Assembly: GCA_019235715.1 (NCBI GenBank)
Contig: JAFAKE010000087.1
Location: forward strand, 1 to 43,587
Length of the DNA: 43,587 nucleotides
DNA from: Vulcanimicrobiota bacterium
GTDB lineage: Bacteria; Vulcanimicrobiota; Vulcanimicrobiia; Eremiobacterales; Eremiobacteraceae
Reading direction: 5' to 3'
The first letter of the stretch is position 1. Each line of letters begins with the position of its first letter. The translations under genes were made by a program, and so were the position numbers. The notes beneath the pieces are model-generated. The model was not told where the DNA came from. It saw only the letters and a list, made by a program, of their open reading frames with translations, and ran no database searches. This document shows positions 7,906-14,717 of this stretch, piece by piece.

Positions 7906-8640
7906 TTGGAACGAATCGAACGTGTGAGTGATGCCGAAGCCGGCGCGCCGGTTCGGGAAGTCGCGCAACGCCTCGAGGAACTGCGCGGCCGAATCGAACG
8001 AGCGTGCGAGCTGTGCGGCCGGGAAGCGAGCGCGATTCGCGTCCTTGCCGTCACCAAGGGCTTCGGACCGGAGGCGATCGAGGCGGCGATCCAAGCGAAC
8101 ATCGCGGACATCGGCGAGAATTACCTCCAGCAAGCGCAGGCGAAATTCGCCCGCGTCGAGTGGCCATCACGCGTCAAGCGTCATTTCATCGGTTCGATAC
8201 AGCGTAAGGCGCGCAAGATCGCGGCGCTCTTCGACGTCGTGCAGACGGTCGAAAGCGCGGTGACCGGGCGCGAGCTCGATCGGGCTGCGGCGCAAGCCGG
8301 CAAGACGCTCGATATCCTCATCCAAGTCAACATTGCGCACGACGATCGCAGCGGCGTCGCGCCGGAAAACGCGTCCGCGCTGGCGCGCGACCTGGCGGCG
8401 CTGCCGAACGTGCGCTTGCGCGGCGTCATGGCGGTGGGTCCGCTGGATCCGTCGCAATCGAGCGCCGCATTCGCGCGCGCAGCGAGCGCGTACGACGCAC
8501 TCGCGCGCGAGCATGAGCGCGTCGACACGCTCTCGATGGGGATGACCGGCGATCTCGAGGCGGCGATCGCCGCCGGCGCGACGATGGTGCGTGTCGGCAC
8601 GGCGCTATTCGGGCCGCGCCCCGCGAAAGGCAAGGAATAG
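7906..8640 (+). CDS. yggS: YggS/PLPBP-family pyridoxal phosphate homeostasis protein
   Basis: A PLP-binding alanine racemase-fold protein (YggS, YlmE, PROSC) that buffers pyridoxal 5'-phosphate without known catalysis. The 244-residue frame contains VLAVTKGF with the PLP lysine (K51 from the TTG start), IGENYLQQAQAK, VNIAHDDRSGV, MGMTGDLEAAIAAGATMVRVGTALFG (phosphate-binding end of the barrel, quoted in parts: MGMTGD and RVGTALFG). The usual HFIGxLQxNK segment reads HFIGSIQRKARK, a departure from consensus. The start is uncertain: TTG 7906 or, equally likely, GTG 7924, which gives MSDAEAG. It is followed after 3 bases by sepF, reproducing the ylmE-ylmF order of Gram-positive division clusters. 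Confidence 0.93.
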   Translation: MERIERVSDAEAGAPVREVAQRLEELRGRIERACELCGREASAIRVLAVTKGFGPEAIEAAIQANIADIGENYLQQAQAKFARVEWPSRVKRHFIGSIQRKARKIAALFDVVQTVESAVTGRELDRAAAQAGKTLDILIQVNIAHDDRSGVAPENASALARDLAALPNVRLRGVMAVGPLDPSQSSAAFARAASAYDALAREHERVDTLSMGMTGDLEAAIAAGATMVRVGTALFGPRPAKGKE

Positions 8641-8643
8641 ATC

Positions 8644-9045
8644 ATGGGTCTTTGGTCGAACATCGTCAGTTCGATGGGATTTCGCGATGCCGACGACCTT
8701 GACGACGAGATCTTCGACGAAGAGGGCAAGCCGAAACTCGTGCCCATCAACGACGCGCGCGGCGCGCGCAAGATAGGCGTCTCGGTCTTTCGCCCGCGAC
8801 AGTACGACGAGGTGAGCGACATCGCCGACAATCTGCGCGCTCGCTTGCTCGTGGTCGTGAACTTGGTAGGCGCCGATCGCGCGCTTTCGCAGCGCGTCAT
8901 CGATTTTCTCAGCGGGGTCGTCTACACGCTTGACGGCAAGATGCAGCGCCTCTCCGAGGGAATCTTCTTGTTCGTGCCGAGCAACGTGCAGGTCAACTCC
9001 AATGAACCGGAGCTGGCGGCAAGCGGTTCGTACGATTCCTGGTAA
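8644..9045 (+). CDS. sepF: Cell division protein SepF
   Basis: SepF anchors and bundles FtsZ at the division site. This 133-residue protein has the expected layout: an N-terminal amphipathic membrane-binding segment (MGLWSNIVSSMGF), an acidic linker (DADDLDDEIFDEEG), then the compact SepF fold (about 40-125) including VFRPRQYDEVSDIADNLRA, VVVNLVGADRALSQRVIDF and GGKMQRLSEGIFLFVPSNV-like end (here DGKMQRLSEGIFLFVPSNV). The ATG at 8644 is preceded by AAGGAA at 6 bases. SepF is characteristic of Actinobacteria, Firmicutes, Cyanobacteria and related lineages and of many archaea, which helps place the organism. It lies between yggS and divIVA as in many Gram-positive genomes, but without yggT/ylmG between them. 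Confidence 0.96.
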   Translation: MGLWSNIVSSMGFRDADDLDDEIFDEEGKPKLVPINDARGARKIGVSVFRPRQYDEVSDIADNLRARLLVVVNLVGADRALSQRVIDFLSGVVYTLDGKMQRLSEGIFLFVPSNVQVNSNEPELAASGSYDSW

Positions 9046-9060
9046 CCGGGGGACCACGCC

Positions 9061-9582
9061 GTGAAGATCACGCCCGTCGACATACAGCACAAGCAGTTCC
9101 GCAAGACGCTGCAAGGCTACGCACGTGAAGAAGTCGACTCGTTCCTCGATGAGATCATCGAGACGATGGAGGCCGATATCGACGAGCGGGCCAAACTCGA
9201 GGCGCAGATCGGCGACCTGCAGGAGAAGATGGCGCAGTTCAAAGCCATGGAGGACAGCCTGCAGAGCGCGCTCGTGCTCGCGCAACGGACGGCAGACGAA
9301 GTCAAGGCATCTGCCCATAAAGAGGTCGACCTGATACGCCAACGCGCCAAGCTCGAACTCGAACAGGAGCTGGCCGAGATCCGCGCGCGCATCAACGACG
9401 CGAAGCGCGAGCTGCAGCGCCAACACGATCAAGTCAATTCGGCGAAACAAGACATGCGCGCGCTGCTCGCGCGCCATTCGGCGCTGCTCGATGCTGAGGC
9501 CGCGCTCGCCGCCACGCCCGCGCCGCCGCCGCCGCTCGCCGAGGAGCCGGCAGCGAGCATTTTACTACACGAGTCCACCTGA
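9061..9582 (+). CDS. divIVA: DivIVA-domain polar/septal scaffold protein
   Basis: DivIVA proteins sense negative membrane curvature and recruit division or polar growth factors. The 173-residue product starts with the canonical ITPVDIQHKQFRKTLQGYAR and EEVDSFLDEI segments (residues 3-33), followed by a long coiled coil (about 30-145) with heptad Leu/Glu/Lys/Gln spacing, and ends with an Ala/Pro-rich tail (APPPPLAEEP). GTG start with GGGGGA about 8 bases upstream. It is the last gene of the plus-strand run and converges on the flagellar operon, 22 bases from its final stop. The partner and subcellular role are inferred from the family. Confidence 0.94.
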   Translation: MKITPVDIQHKQFRKTLQGYAREEVDSFLDEIIETMEADIDERAKLEAQIGDLQEKMAQFKAMEDSLQSALVLAQRTADEVKASAHKEVDLIRQRAKLELEQELAEIRARINDAKRELQRQHDQVNSAKQDMRALLARHSALLDAEAALAATPAPPPPLAEEPAASILLHEST

Positions 9583-9604
9583 TCGGCCGCTTCGGCGCAC
9601 GCTA

Positions 9605-9901
9605 TTAGCGATAGATCCCGAATTCGAGCACGATCGTGCGCGTGCCGAGCGTGATGGTTCGATACGTGTGCGCGAGCACATCAAGAAGCAATGCGCGCAC
9701 CGCAAGACCGGCGCGAAGCAACATGCGGGCGCGTGCGCTCAATTGTATCAAATCGCGCGCGAGCGCACGCGCATCAATGCCGAGCGTATCGAGTTCGACG
9801 CCGTCGATCGGCTCGAGCGCATCGAAGTTCTCGGCGGCCGCAGCCGGCGTCGCATGCCCTGCCGGCCGTGCTCCCGCCTGATCGCGCAGCCTGATCGTCA
9901 T
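9605..9901 (-). CDS. Unknown 98-residue protein at the end of the flagellar/sigma operon
   Basis: The ATG at 9901 overlaps the sigma factor stop codon in the form ATGA, exactly like the four upstream junctions of this operon, which is the main reason to call it a gene; a longer open frame in the same phase running into the sigma gene is just read-through of a shadow frame. The 98-residue product begins MTIRLRDQAG, has an Ala-rich flexible first third, an apparently helical middle (DARALARDLIQLSARARMLL, residues about 44-63) and ends ITLGTRTIVLEFGIYR, which looks like a beta strand. I do not recognise a family. A position directly behind a flagellar sigma factor would suit a regulator such as an anti-sigma protein, but FlgM consensus features are not evident, so this is only a hypothesis. 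Confidence 0.6.
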   Translation of the reverse strand: MTIRLRDQAGARPAGHATPAAAAENFDALEPIDGVELDTLGIDARALARDLIQLSARARMLLRAGLAVRALLLDVLAHTYRTITLGTRTIVLEFGIYR

Positions 9902-10662
9902 GCGTCGGCGCGCAGCGCCTTGAGCTTGATGCGCAACACGTGGATCGCCCGGCCGTGCAGCTGCGAAACGCGTTGCTTGCTGACGCCGAGCTGCTTGCCG
10001 ATGGCGCCGAACGTGGCGCCGCCTCGATAGAACGCTTCGAGAATCGCGCGCTCGCGCCGCGGCAGCAACGTGATCGCGCGGGCGACGAGCGCCTGAAATG
10101 CGCGCTCGCTCGCTTCGGTCGCCGGGTCGGGCTGTTCGTCGGGCAGCCGCTCCGAGATGGGCGAGCCGGCGCTGCCCGACGGCGGCCGGTCGATTGAAAG
10201 CGTCGCGAGCCTGCCCGCTTGGCGGATTGCGTCGAGCTTCGTGCTGCTCAACGATGCCATCTGCGCGGCCTCGCGCTCGCTCGCTGACGACCCCGTGCGC
10301 TGCGCGACGATCCAACGAGCCTGTTCGAGCGCGCGCGCATCGCGGCGCACGCGCTCTGGAATGGCATCCATGCGGCGCAGGCCGTTGAGCATTGCGCCGC
10401 GCACGATCCGGCCCGCCCATGACTCGAACGAGACGCCGAACGACGGATCGTAACGGTCGATGGCGCGCAGCAATCCGAGACAGCCGTCGCCGATCAGATC
10501 GTCGTAACTGAAATGTTGAGGGAGACGTCTGCGCACCGTCATGGCGACGCGGCGCACGAGTGGCAACGCCGCCTCGCACAAGCGATCGCGGTCGGCGCGC
10601 GAGCGGCTCGCCGCAAACGTGGTTGCCATCTCATCGAGGGGCGTGCACGGAAACGCGATCAT
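9898..10662 (-). CDS. fliA: FliA/WhiG-type RNA polymerase sigma factor (sigma-28 class)
   Basis: A group 3 sigma-70 family factor of 254 residues. Region 2 is clear: LVRRVAMTVRRRLP, DDLIGDGCLGLLRAIDRYDP and FESWAGRIVRGAMLNGLRRM (promoter -10 recognition and melting). Region 3 follows (VRRDARALEQAR), then an acidic, variable linker (about 165-185), and region 4 with the helix-turn-helix GATFGAIGKQLGVSKQRVSQ near the C-terminus. The wording RGAMLNGLRR and the position behind rod genes fit the flagellar sigma factor FliA/SigD or its relative WhiG. ATG 10662 overlaps the flgJ-like stop (ATGA). It would direct late flagellar or motility genes; no obvious sigma-28 promoter was found in this window. 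Confidence 0.88.
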   Translation of the reverse strand: MIAFPCTPLDEMATTFAASRSRADRDRLCEAALPLVRRVAMTVRRRLPQHFSYDDLIGDGCLGLLRAIDRYDPSFGVSFESWAGRIVRGAMLNGLRRMDAIPERVRRDARALEQARWIVAQRTGSSASEREAAQMASLSSTKLDAIRQAGRLATLSIDRPPSGSAGSPISERLPDEQPDPATEASERAFQALVARAITLLPRRERAILEAFYRGGATFGAIGKQLGVSKQRVSQLHGRAIHVLRIKLKALRADA

Positions 10663-10919
10663 TTGCGTTCAAGCCGCGACGCGAGCATCTGGGCGAGACC
10701 GATTCCACCGGCGCGCGCCAGCGCGAGGGCAAGCGATTCGCCGAACACGCCTTGCATGGCAGCGCAGCCACCGCCCGATGCATCGCTTTCTGCCTCGGAG
10801 TCGCCGTCTGGCCTGACGGGCATCAGCGCGGATGCCGCGATGCTATCGAAAAGTGGGCGCAGCATCATCGCCTCGAATTGGCGGCACGCGTCGAGCAGCG
10901 CCGGATCGGAGCGCGTCAT
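10659..10919 (-). CDS. flgJ: Flagellar rod-binding protein, FlgJ N-terminal domain only
   Basis: An 86-residue protein matching the rod-capping domain of FlgJ: ACRQFEAMMLRPLFDSIAAS at the N-terminus and FGESLALALARAGGIGLAQM at the C-terminus correspond to the conserved FExxFLxxMLxxM and YxxMxxxxLAxxLAxxGGIGLA motifs. A Gly/Ser/Asp-rich linker separates the two halves. The C-terminal muramidase domain of proteobacterial FlgJ is absent, as is common outside Beta- and Gammaproteobacteria, so another enzyme must open the peptidoglycan. Overlaps flgG upstream and the sigma gene downstream by ATGA, implying translational coupling. The single-domain form is short but complete. Confidence 0.82.
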   Translation of the reverse strand: MTRSDPALLDACRQFEAMMLRPLFDSIAASALMPVRPDGDSEAESDASGGGCAAMQGVFGESLALALARAGGIGLAQMLASRLERK

Positions 10920-11647
10920 CGCTCGAGATTATTCGCAAGACGAAGCATCTCGTCGGCTGCCTGCACGCTCTTCGCACTGGCCTCGTACGCGCGTTGCGCG
11001 GCGAGCACCGACATCATCGCGGTCATCACGTCGATGTTCGCGCGCTCCAAACAGCGCTGACGTACGACTCCAAAACCGCCTGCCTTGGGCCAGCCGCGCG
11101 CCGGCCTGCCGCTTGCGGATGTGGGATAGAAAAGGCCATCGTCGGACAAACGCAACCCGGCCGGATTTGGAAACGCGTACAACGCGATGCGCCCAACTTC
11201 GCTGGACTGCGCGGCGCCTTGCACGTGGGCGCGCACGCGGCCATCTTCTGCGAACGTGCAGCCAAGCGCGCCGAGCGGCATGCGAACGTGCACGAGCGAG
11301 GCGCCATTCGGCAAACGCAACGTGCCGACAGCGTCGGGAGTGAAGTTGCCGGCACGCGTATATGCAATGGCGCCGGACGCGCTTCTTACCTGGAATAGAC
11401 CCTCGCCTTGAATGGCCAGATCGAAATCGTTAGAAGTCGTCTCGATCTTGCCTTGCGAGAAGAGCCGCACCGAGCGCGACGCCATCGCACCCATACGGCT
11501 GCCGCTCTCATCGATCAGAGATGCGAACTCGGGCCGATCGGCGCGAAAGCCAACCGTGTCGACGTTCGAAAGATTTGTCGCGACGATGTCGAGCACGGCC
11601 TGTTGGGCCGCCATGCCGGTCGCTCCGGCCGCGAGCGCGCGGTTCAT
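10916..11647 (-). CDS. flgG: Flagellar distal rod protein FlgG-like
   Basis: A 243-residue flagellar basal-body rod/hook family protein. It has the N-terminal rod motif (ATGMAAQQAVLDIVATNLSN, then VDTVGFRAD), the central FlgE/F/G fold (FDLAIQGEGLFQV, YTRAGNFTPDAVGTLRLPNG) and the C-terminal helix AAQRAYEASAKSVQAADEML ending RLANNL. The C-terminal IDVMTAMMSV and the order behind a FlgF-like gene make FlgG (FlhP in Bacillus terms) the better label. Slightly shorter than the usual 260 residues. The ATG overlaps the preceding stop as ATGA. It would form the distal rod crossing the periplasm, which fits a cell with an outer membrane, although Gram-positives also have this protein. Confidence 0.88.
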   Translation of the reverse strand: MNRALAAGATGMAAQQAVLDIVATNLSNVDTVGFRADRPEFASLIDESGSRMGAMASRSVRLFSQGKIETTSNDFDLAIQGEGLFQVRSASGAIAYTRAGNFTPDAVGTLRLPNGASLVHVRMPLGALGCTFAEDGRVRAHVQGAAQSSEVGRIALYAFPNPAGLRLSDDGLFYPTSASGRPARGWPKAGGFGVVRQRCLERANIDVMTAMMSVLAAQRAYEASAKSVQAADEMLRLANNLER

Positions 11648-12282
11648 GAACGCACCGCGGGGAGCTCGGTGACGGCGCGCTTGAGGGTCTCGTCGGTTTG
11701 CTGCGCCGCCTTTTGGTCGGCTTCAAAGCACCGTTGTGCCGCGACGAGCGACGTCATCTCCTCGATCGGGTCGACGCCTGACTCCTCAAGATAACCAGCC
11801 CGTACCGATGCATGGCCCCGGCGCACAGTAGTGCCATCGAAATCGACGATGCGCAACCGGTCGACGACCGCGCCGCGGCAGAAGATGCGACCGTCAGAAT
11901 GGATGACTGCGCCGGAGCCAAGGCGCACCGCCCCGAGCGCGCCGAGAACGGCCCGGCCATGGACATCGCGCAGCAGTCCGTCGGCATCGAGCGACATGCG
12001 TCCGTCGCGGGTGTACTCAACACCGCGCGCGCCTGCGACGGCGAAGTAGCCTGAACCGATAAGCGCGAGATCCGTGGGCACGCCTGTGCGCCGTAGCGAG
12101 CCCTGCGCGCGCGATATCAGCGCCTGGGTGCGCAACTCGGCGCCGAATCCGCGCGCGACAACGCGCTGAGCACGGTATCCTGGTGTTGCCGCGTGCGCCA
12201 GATCTTCAGCGATCGAGTCGAGTCTGGCGGTCTGCGCGCGCATGCCGGTTGCGGCGCTGTCGAGGGCATCAGGGATCTGCAT
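11644..12282 (-). CDS. flgF: Flagellar proximal rod protein FlgF-like
   Basis: First gene of the five-gene flagellar operon. From ATG 12282 the product has 212 residues with the N-terminal rod signature (DSAATGMRAQTARLDSIAED, followed by LAHAATPGYRAQ, a degenerate NLANxxTxGYK motif), the central DLALIGSGYFAV and YTRDGRMSLDADGLL segments and the C-terminal EEMTSLVAAQRCFEADQKAA helix. It is short for FlgF (about 250). The open frame extends upstream to 12426, but GGAGG at 12287-12291 and the rod motif at residue 5 fix the start at 12282. FlgF versus FlgG assignment between the two paralogues is by order and motif quality, so it is less sure than the family. Confidence 0.84.
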   Translation of the reverse strand: MQIPDALDSAATGMRAQTARLDSIAEDLAHAATPGYRAQRVVARGFGAELRTQALISRAQGSLRRTGVPTDLALIGSGYFAVAGARGVEYTRDGRMSLDADGLLRDVHGRAVLGALGAVRLGSGAVIHSDGRIFCRGAVVDRLRIVDFDGTTVRRGHASVRAGYLEESGVDPIEEMTSLVAAQRCFEADQKAAQQTDETLKRAVTELPAVRS

Positions 12283-12286
12283 GGTG

Positions 12287-12291
12287 CCTCC
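12287..12291 (-). promoter_or_regulatory. Shine-Dalgarno site for flgF
   Basis: GGAGG on the minus strand, 4 bases before ATG 12282. It decides the start against an in-frame ATG 144 bases further upstream, which would add an N-terminus with no rod-protein character. Confidence 0.7.
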
Positions 12292-12293
12292 AT

Positions 12294-12374
12294 GTGGTCC
12301 GGCGACTGTTTCCTGTGAGAAACCATCACCGGTCGGGAGACCCACGCTACGCCGCATGTATGAGCATGATGCGG
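12294..12374 (-). ncRNA. Candidate structured leader RNA upstream of flgF
   Basis: In the 217-base gap between flgF and the divergent gene, minus-strand RNA can form two elements. The 5' hairpin pairs CCGCAT with ATGCGG (plus coordinates 12369-12374 and 12352-12357). The second is a stem GUGGGUC/GACCAC (12339-12345 with 12294-12299, one bulged G) enclosing a 7-base bulge and a long hairpin at 12300-12331: CGGUGA-UG-GUUUC, loop UCACAG, GAAAC-AG-UCGCCG. One pair is G-U in the minus-strand RNA but would be a C-A mismatch in the plus-strand RNA, which favours the flgF orientation. The last stem ends 3 bases before the flgF Shine-Dalgarno site, so folding could affect ribosome access. No match to a riboswitch class I know, including c-di-GMP-I. 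Confidence 0.45.
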
Positions 12375-12499
12375 CTCCTTTATTGCCGACTTGTGTCCGC
12401 ATCGCCGGCTGCAAGGTGCGCCGCATGGACCGAGCGCGCTACTCCCGAAGGCACACAATGAGCCCCAATCTCGCGATGCTGTCCTAAGGGGTACCAGAT

Positions 12500-12931
12500 A
12501 TGCTGCGACTTTGGCTCTTCGTTGCTGCACCTGCCGCGCTGATGCTGCTTGGTACGACGCCCGCAGACTCTGTGCAGACGCTCACAAGCGCTCAAACGTC
12601 AGCGGCCAAGGCGCTGGACGACTCGTCGGCGGAACTAGCGCAACTCAATAGCATCTACGCGCAAACCATGCAGACGGAGCAGAAGCTCTCGCGCCTGTAC
12701 CACGATCTCGACCAGAAGGTCATCGGTTACGAAAGGACCGCAAGCGCCAGCAGTTCAGACGACCTCATGCAAGCCACGAAACAGATGCAACAGACCGAGA
12801 TGAGCTTCAATCTTCAATACCTGGATCTGCAGCAGCAGATGCAGCGGGAGGACCAGGAGTTCACGACGGTCAGCAACATCATGAAGAGCAAGCATGACGC
12901 GGCGAAGAACGCGCTGCAAAACATGAAGTGA
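12500..12931 (+). CDS. Small secreted alpha-helical (coiled-coil) protein
   Basis: A 143-residue protein with a signal peptide (LRLWLFVAAPAALMLLGTTP, cleavage expected near ADS at about 22-24) and an otherwise hydrophilic, Gln-, Ser- and Ala-rich helical body with heptad-like spacing (for example LSRLYHDLDQKVIGYERTAS and YLDLQQQMQREDQEFTTVSN). There are no cysteines and no catalytic motif. The ATG has AAGGGGT about 8 bases upstream, a good ribosome-binding site. It stands alone, divergent from the flagellar operon and convergent with the peptidase gene, so context gives no function. It is likely periplasmic; I do not recognise the family. Confidence 0.75.
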   Translation: MLRLWLFVAAPAALMLLGTTPADSVQTLTSAQTSAAKALDDSSAELAQLNSIYAQTMQTEQKLSRLYHDLDQKVIGYERTASASSSDDLMQATKQMQQTEMSFNLQYLDLQQQMQREDQEFTTVSNIMKSKHDAAKNALQNMK

Positions 12932-12948
12932 TCTGGCCGCAGCCCGTT

Positions 12949-14685
12949 TTAGTTCGTCGAAGGCATCAGCGCGCCGATGAAGCGCGGTTCGACCGACCCC
13001 ATCTCGAGCAGCCGCGCGTTAAAAGCCGCAGTGTCGCCGGAATATTTGGCGCGAGCCTGCTCGATCGCATCGAGGCCGACGAAGTAGCTCGACAGCTGAT
13101 CGTGTGACAGCTCGAGCCGGTGCCACTTCGTCAATGCCTCGGAACGCTCTTGGAATGCGCGGGCGAGCAGCGCCATGCACTGCTCTTGCGTCATGCCGCC
13201 GGTGTGATACTGCGCATCGATGATCGCGTTGGCGTACTCGCGTAAACGCCACTTCAATTGAAAGAGCCGCAGCGCAGGATCGCCGTTGCCGTAGCCTGCG
13301 TCGAGCATCATGCCCTCGCCGTACACAGCCCAACCCTCGACAAATGCGCCATTAGGCCAAACGCGCCTGACCAATGACGGCGCGAGCGCATTATAGCGGA
13401 ATTGGACGTAGTGGCCGGGCACGGCTTCGTGGATGGAGAGAATGCGCATCTCGTAATCGTTGTTCTCGCGCAGGTATGACGTCACGCGCTCTTGGCTCCA
13501 TGACGGCGGAATCGTGTCGATGTAATAGTGCGATCCTGCGAGAGGCGTGAACGGCCCAGGCGAGTCCAGGCCCGCGCCGGCGACGCCGGCCTGGAACTCC
13601 GGTGTCGGCGCCACGACCAGCGTGTTAGGCGCGGGAAGGCGCACCACCGGATCGTTCCGCAAGAAATTCTCGGTGCCGGCCACGTCCGTACGCGCGGTCG
13701 CAAGGACCTCGTCGCGCTGCGGATGCCTGTCCGCCAACCGATTGAGCACCGGTGAGACCACCGCATCGATCAACTCATCTTCGGTGTGCGCGGTCGCCGG
13801 TGGATCTGTGCCGAGCAAGGGGCGGTACAGGCTGCGTGCGAGGGCGAGCATCGTCCGCCGCGCTGCATCGAACTGTGCTTGCGCGCGCGCGACCAGCCGC
13901 GCCCGCGGGGTATCGGTGCCGTCGACAAGCCGCAGCTCCGCGTCGAAGACGGCGGCGCCGACACGCGGGTCGCCGTTCGCCTGCGCAAGCAACGGCCCTG
14001 ATAGGAACGCTTGTAGATCTTTGATGCTGGCAACTGCCGCAGGCAGATTTCGCTCGAGCAGCGCTCGCGTCCGCGGCGACGCCGACTTCGCAAGATCCGG
14101 CAGGTCGTGCTCGTAGAGGTCGATGTTGCCCTGGTTCTGCTGAACTGCGAGCTCCGCCGCGACACGCGGCGGGTGCGTCAGCGACGCCTCAGCCGCGCGC
14201 ACGATGTCGGGGACAAAGCGGATGCGCAGCGCGATGGCGCGGATGCGCGTATCGAGGGGCGCATAGTCGCGGCTGGTCAGTAAGTAGACCGCGTTGCCGA
14301 TCGCGCCGGTGTAAATGGAAGGATCGGTTTGGTGCGGTTTGATCGTCGCTGCTTCGAGCAGATCCGCGTCGATCGCATCGGTGAGCGCGCGCAGATCCGC
14401 GCGCTCATCCTGCGTCAGCGCAGCAGGGTCAAGCGCGACAAAGCGCGCGCGCCAATCGCGTTCCCATGCATACGACGCCTCCTGCGCGCTCGGTGAGAGA
14501 TCGGGTAAGCGATCGTCGTATGTGTGGATGCCGATGCTGTCGGCGAACAGCGGATCGCGTTGTTCGGACTCGGCGAGATAACGCTGCACGAGGCCGGAGA
14601 AGGCTGTGCCCGAGGCTGCGCGTAGGCTTGCAGCCGGCAGCGCGACGAGGCACGATAACAGAACGGCGAAAAGCACCCTCTTCAT
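12949..14685 (-). CDS. Secreted DUF885-family metallopeptidase-like protein
   Basis: A 578-residue protein with a signal peptide (MKRVLFAVLLSCLVALPAAS) and a mainly helical body typical of DUF885 proteins. The family's presumed zinc site is present: H419-E420-x4-H425 in SIHEAVPGHYVQF, and the downstream Glu (E450) in FVEGWAVYGEGMM. The C-terminal part (KWRLREYANAIIDAQYHTGG, and MTQEQCMALL) also fits. Members are predicted zincin-type peptidases of the periplasm or outer surface; substrates are unknown. The start at 14685 is chosen because it yields a clean signal peptide; the frame is open to 14799, inside the gpmI end, where an N-terminus would be a shadow. It lies 32 bases after gpmI on the same strand and may be cotranscribed with glycolysis genes. 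Confidence 0.88.
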   Translation of the reverse strand: MKRVLFAVLLSCLVALPAASLRAASGTAFSGLVQRYLAESEQRDPLFADSIGIHTYDDRLPDLSPSAQEASYAWERDWRARFVALDPAALTQDERADLRALTDAIDADLLEAATIKPHQTDPSIYTGAIGNAVYLLTSRDYAPLDTRIRAIALRIRFVPDIVRAAEASLTHPPRVAAELAVQQNQGNIDLYEHDLPDLAKSASPRTRALLERNLPAAVASIKDLQAFLSGPLLAQANGDPRVGAAVFDAELRLVDGTDTPRARLVARAQAQFDAARRTMLALARSLYRPLLGTDPPATAHTEDELIDAVVSPVLNRLADRHPQRDEVLATARTDVAGTENFLRNDPVVRLPAPNTLVVAPTPEFQAGVAGAGLDSPGPFTPLAGSHYYIDTIPPSWSQERVTSYLRENNDYEMRILSIHEAVPGHYVQFRYNALAPSLVRRVWPNGAFVEGWAVYGEGMMLDAGYGNGDPALRLFQLKWRLREYANAIIDAQYHTGGMTQEQCMALLARAFQERSEALTKWHRLELSHDQLSSYFVGLDAIEQARAKYSGDTAAFNARLLEMGSVEPRFIGALMPSTN

Positions 14686-14717
14686 AAGCAACGGTATCAC
14701 GCGCGGCCGTTTCTGCG

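Noticed and set aside
9605-10579. 324-codon minus-strand open frame overlapping the sigma factor
   Set aside because: Its first two thirds are Arg-rich shadow of the sigma gene; only the end from ATG 9901 is plausible and is listed as its own gene.
12294-12374. c-di-GMP-I (GEMM) riboswitch before flgF
   Set aside because: The conserved GCAAACC and tetraloop/receptor elements are not present, so only a generic structured leader is called.
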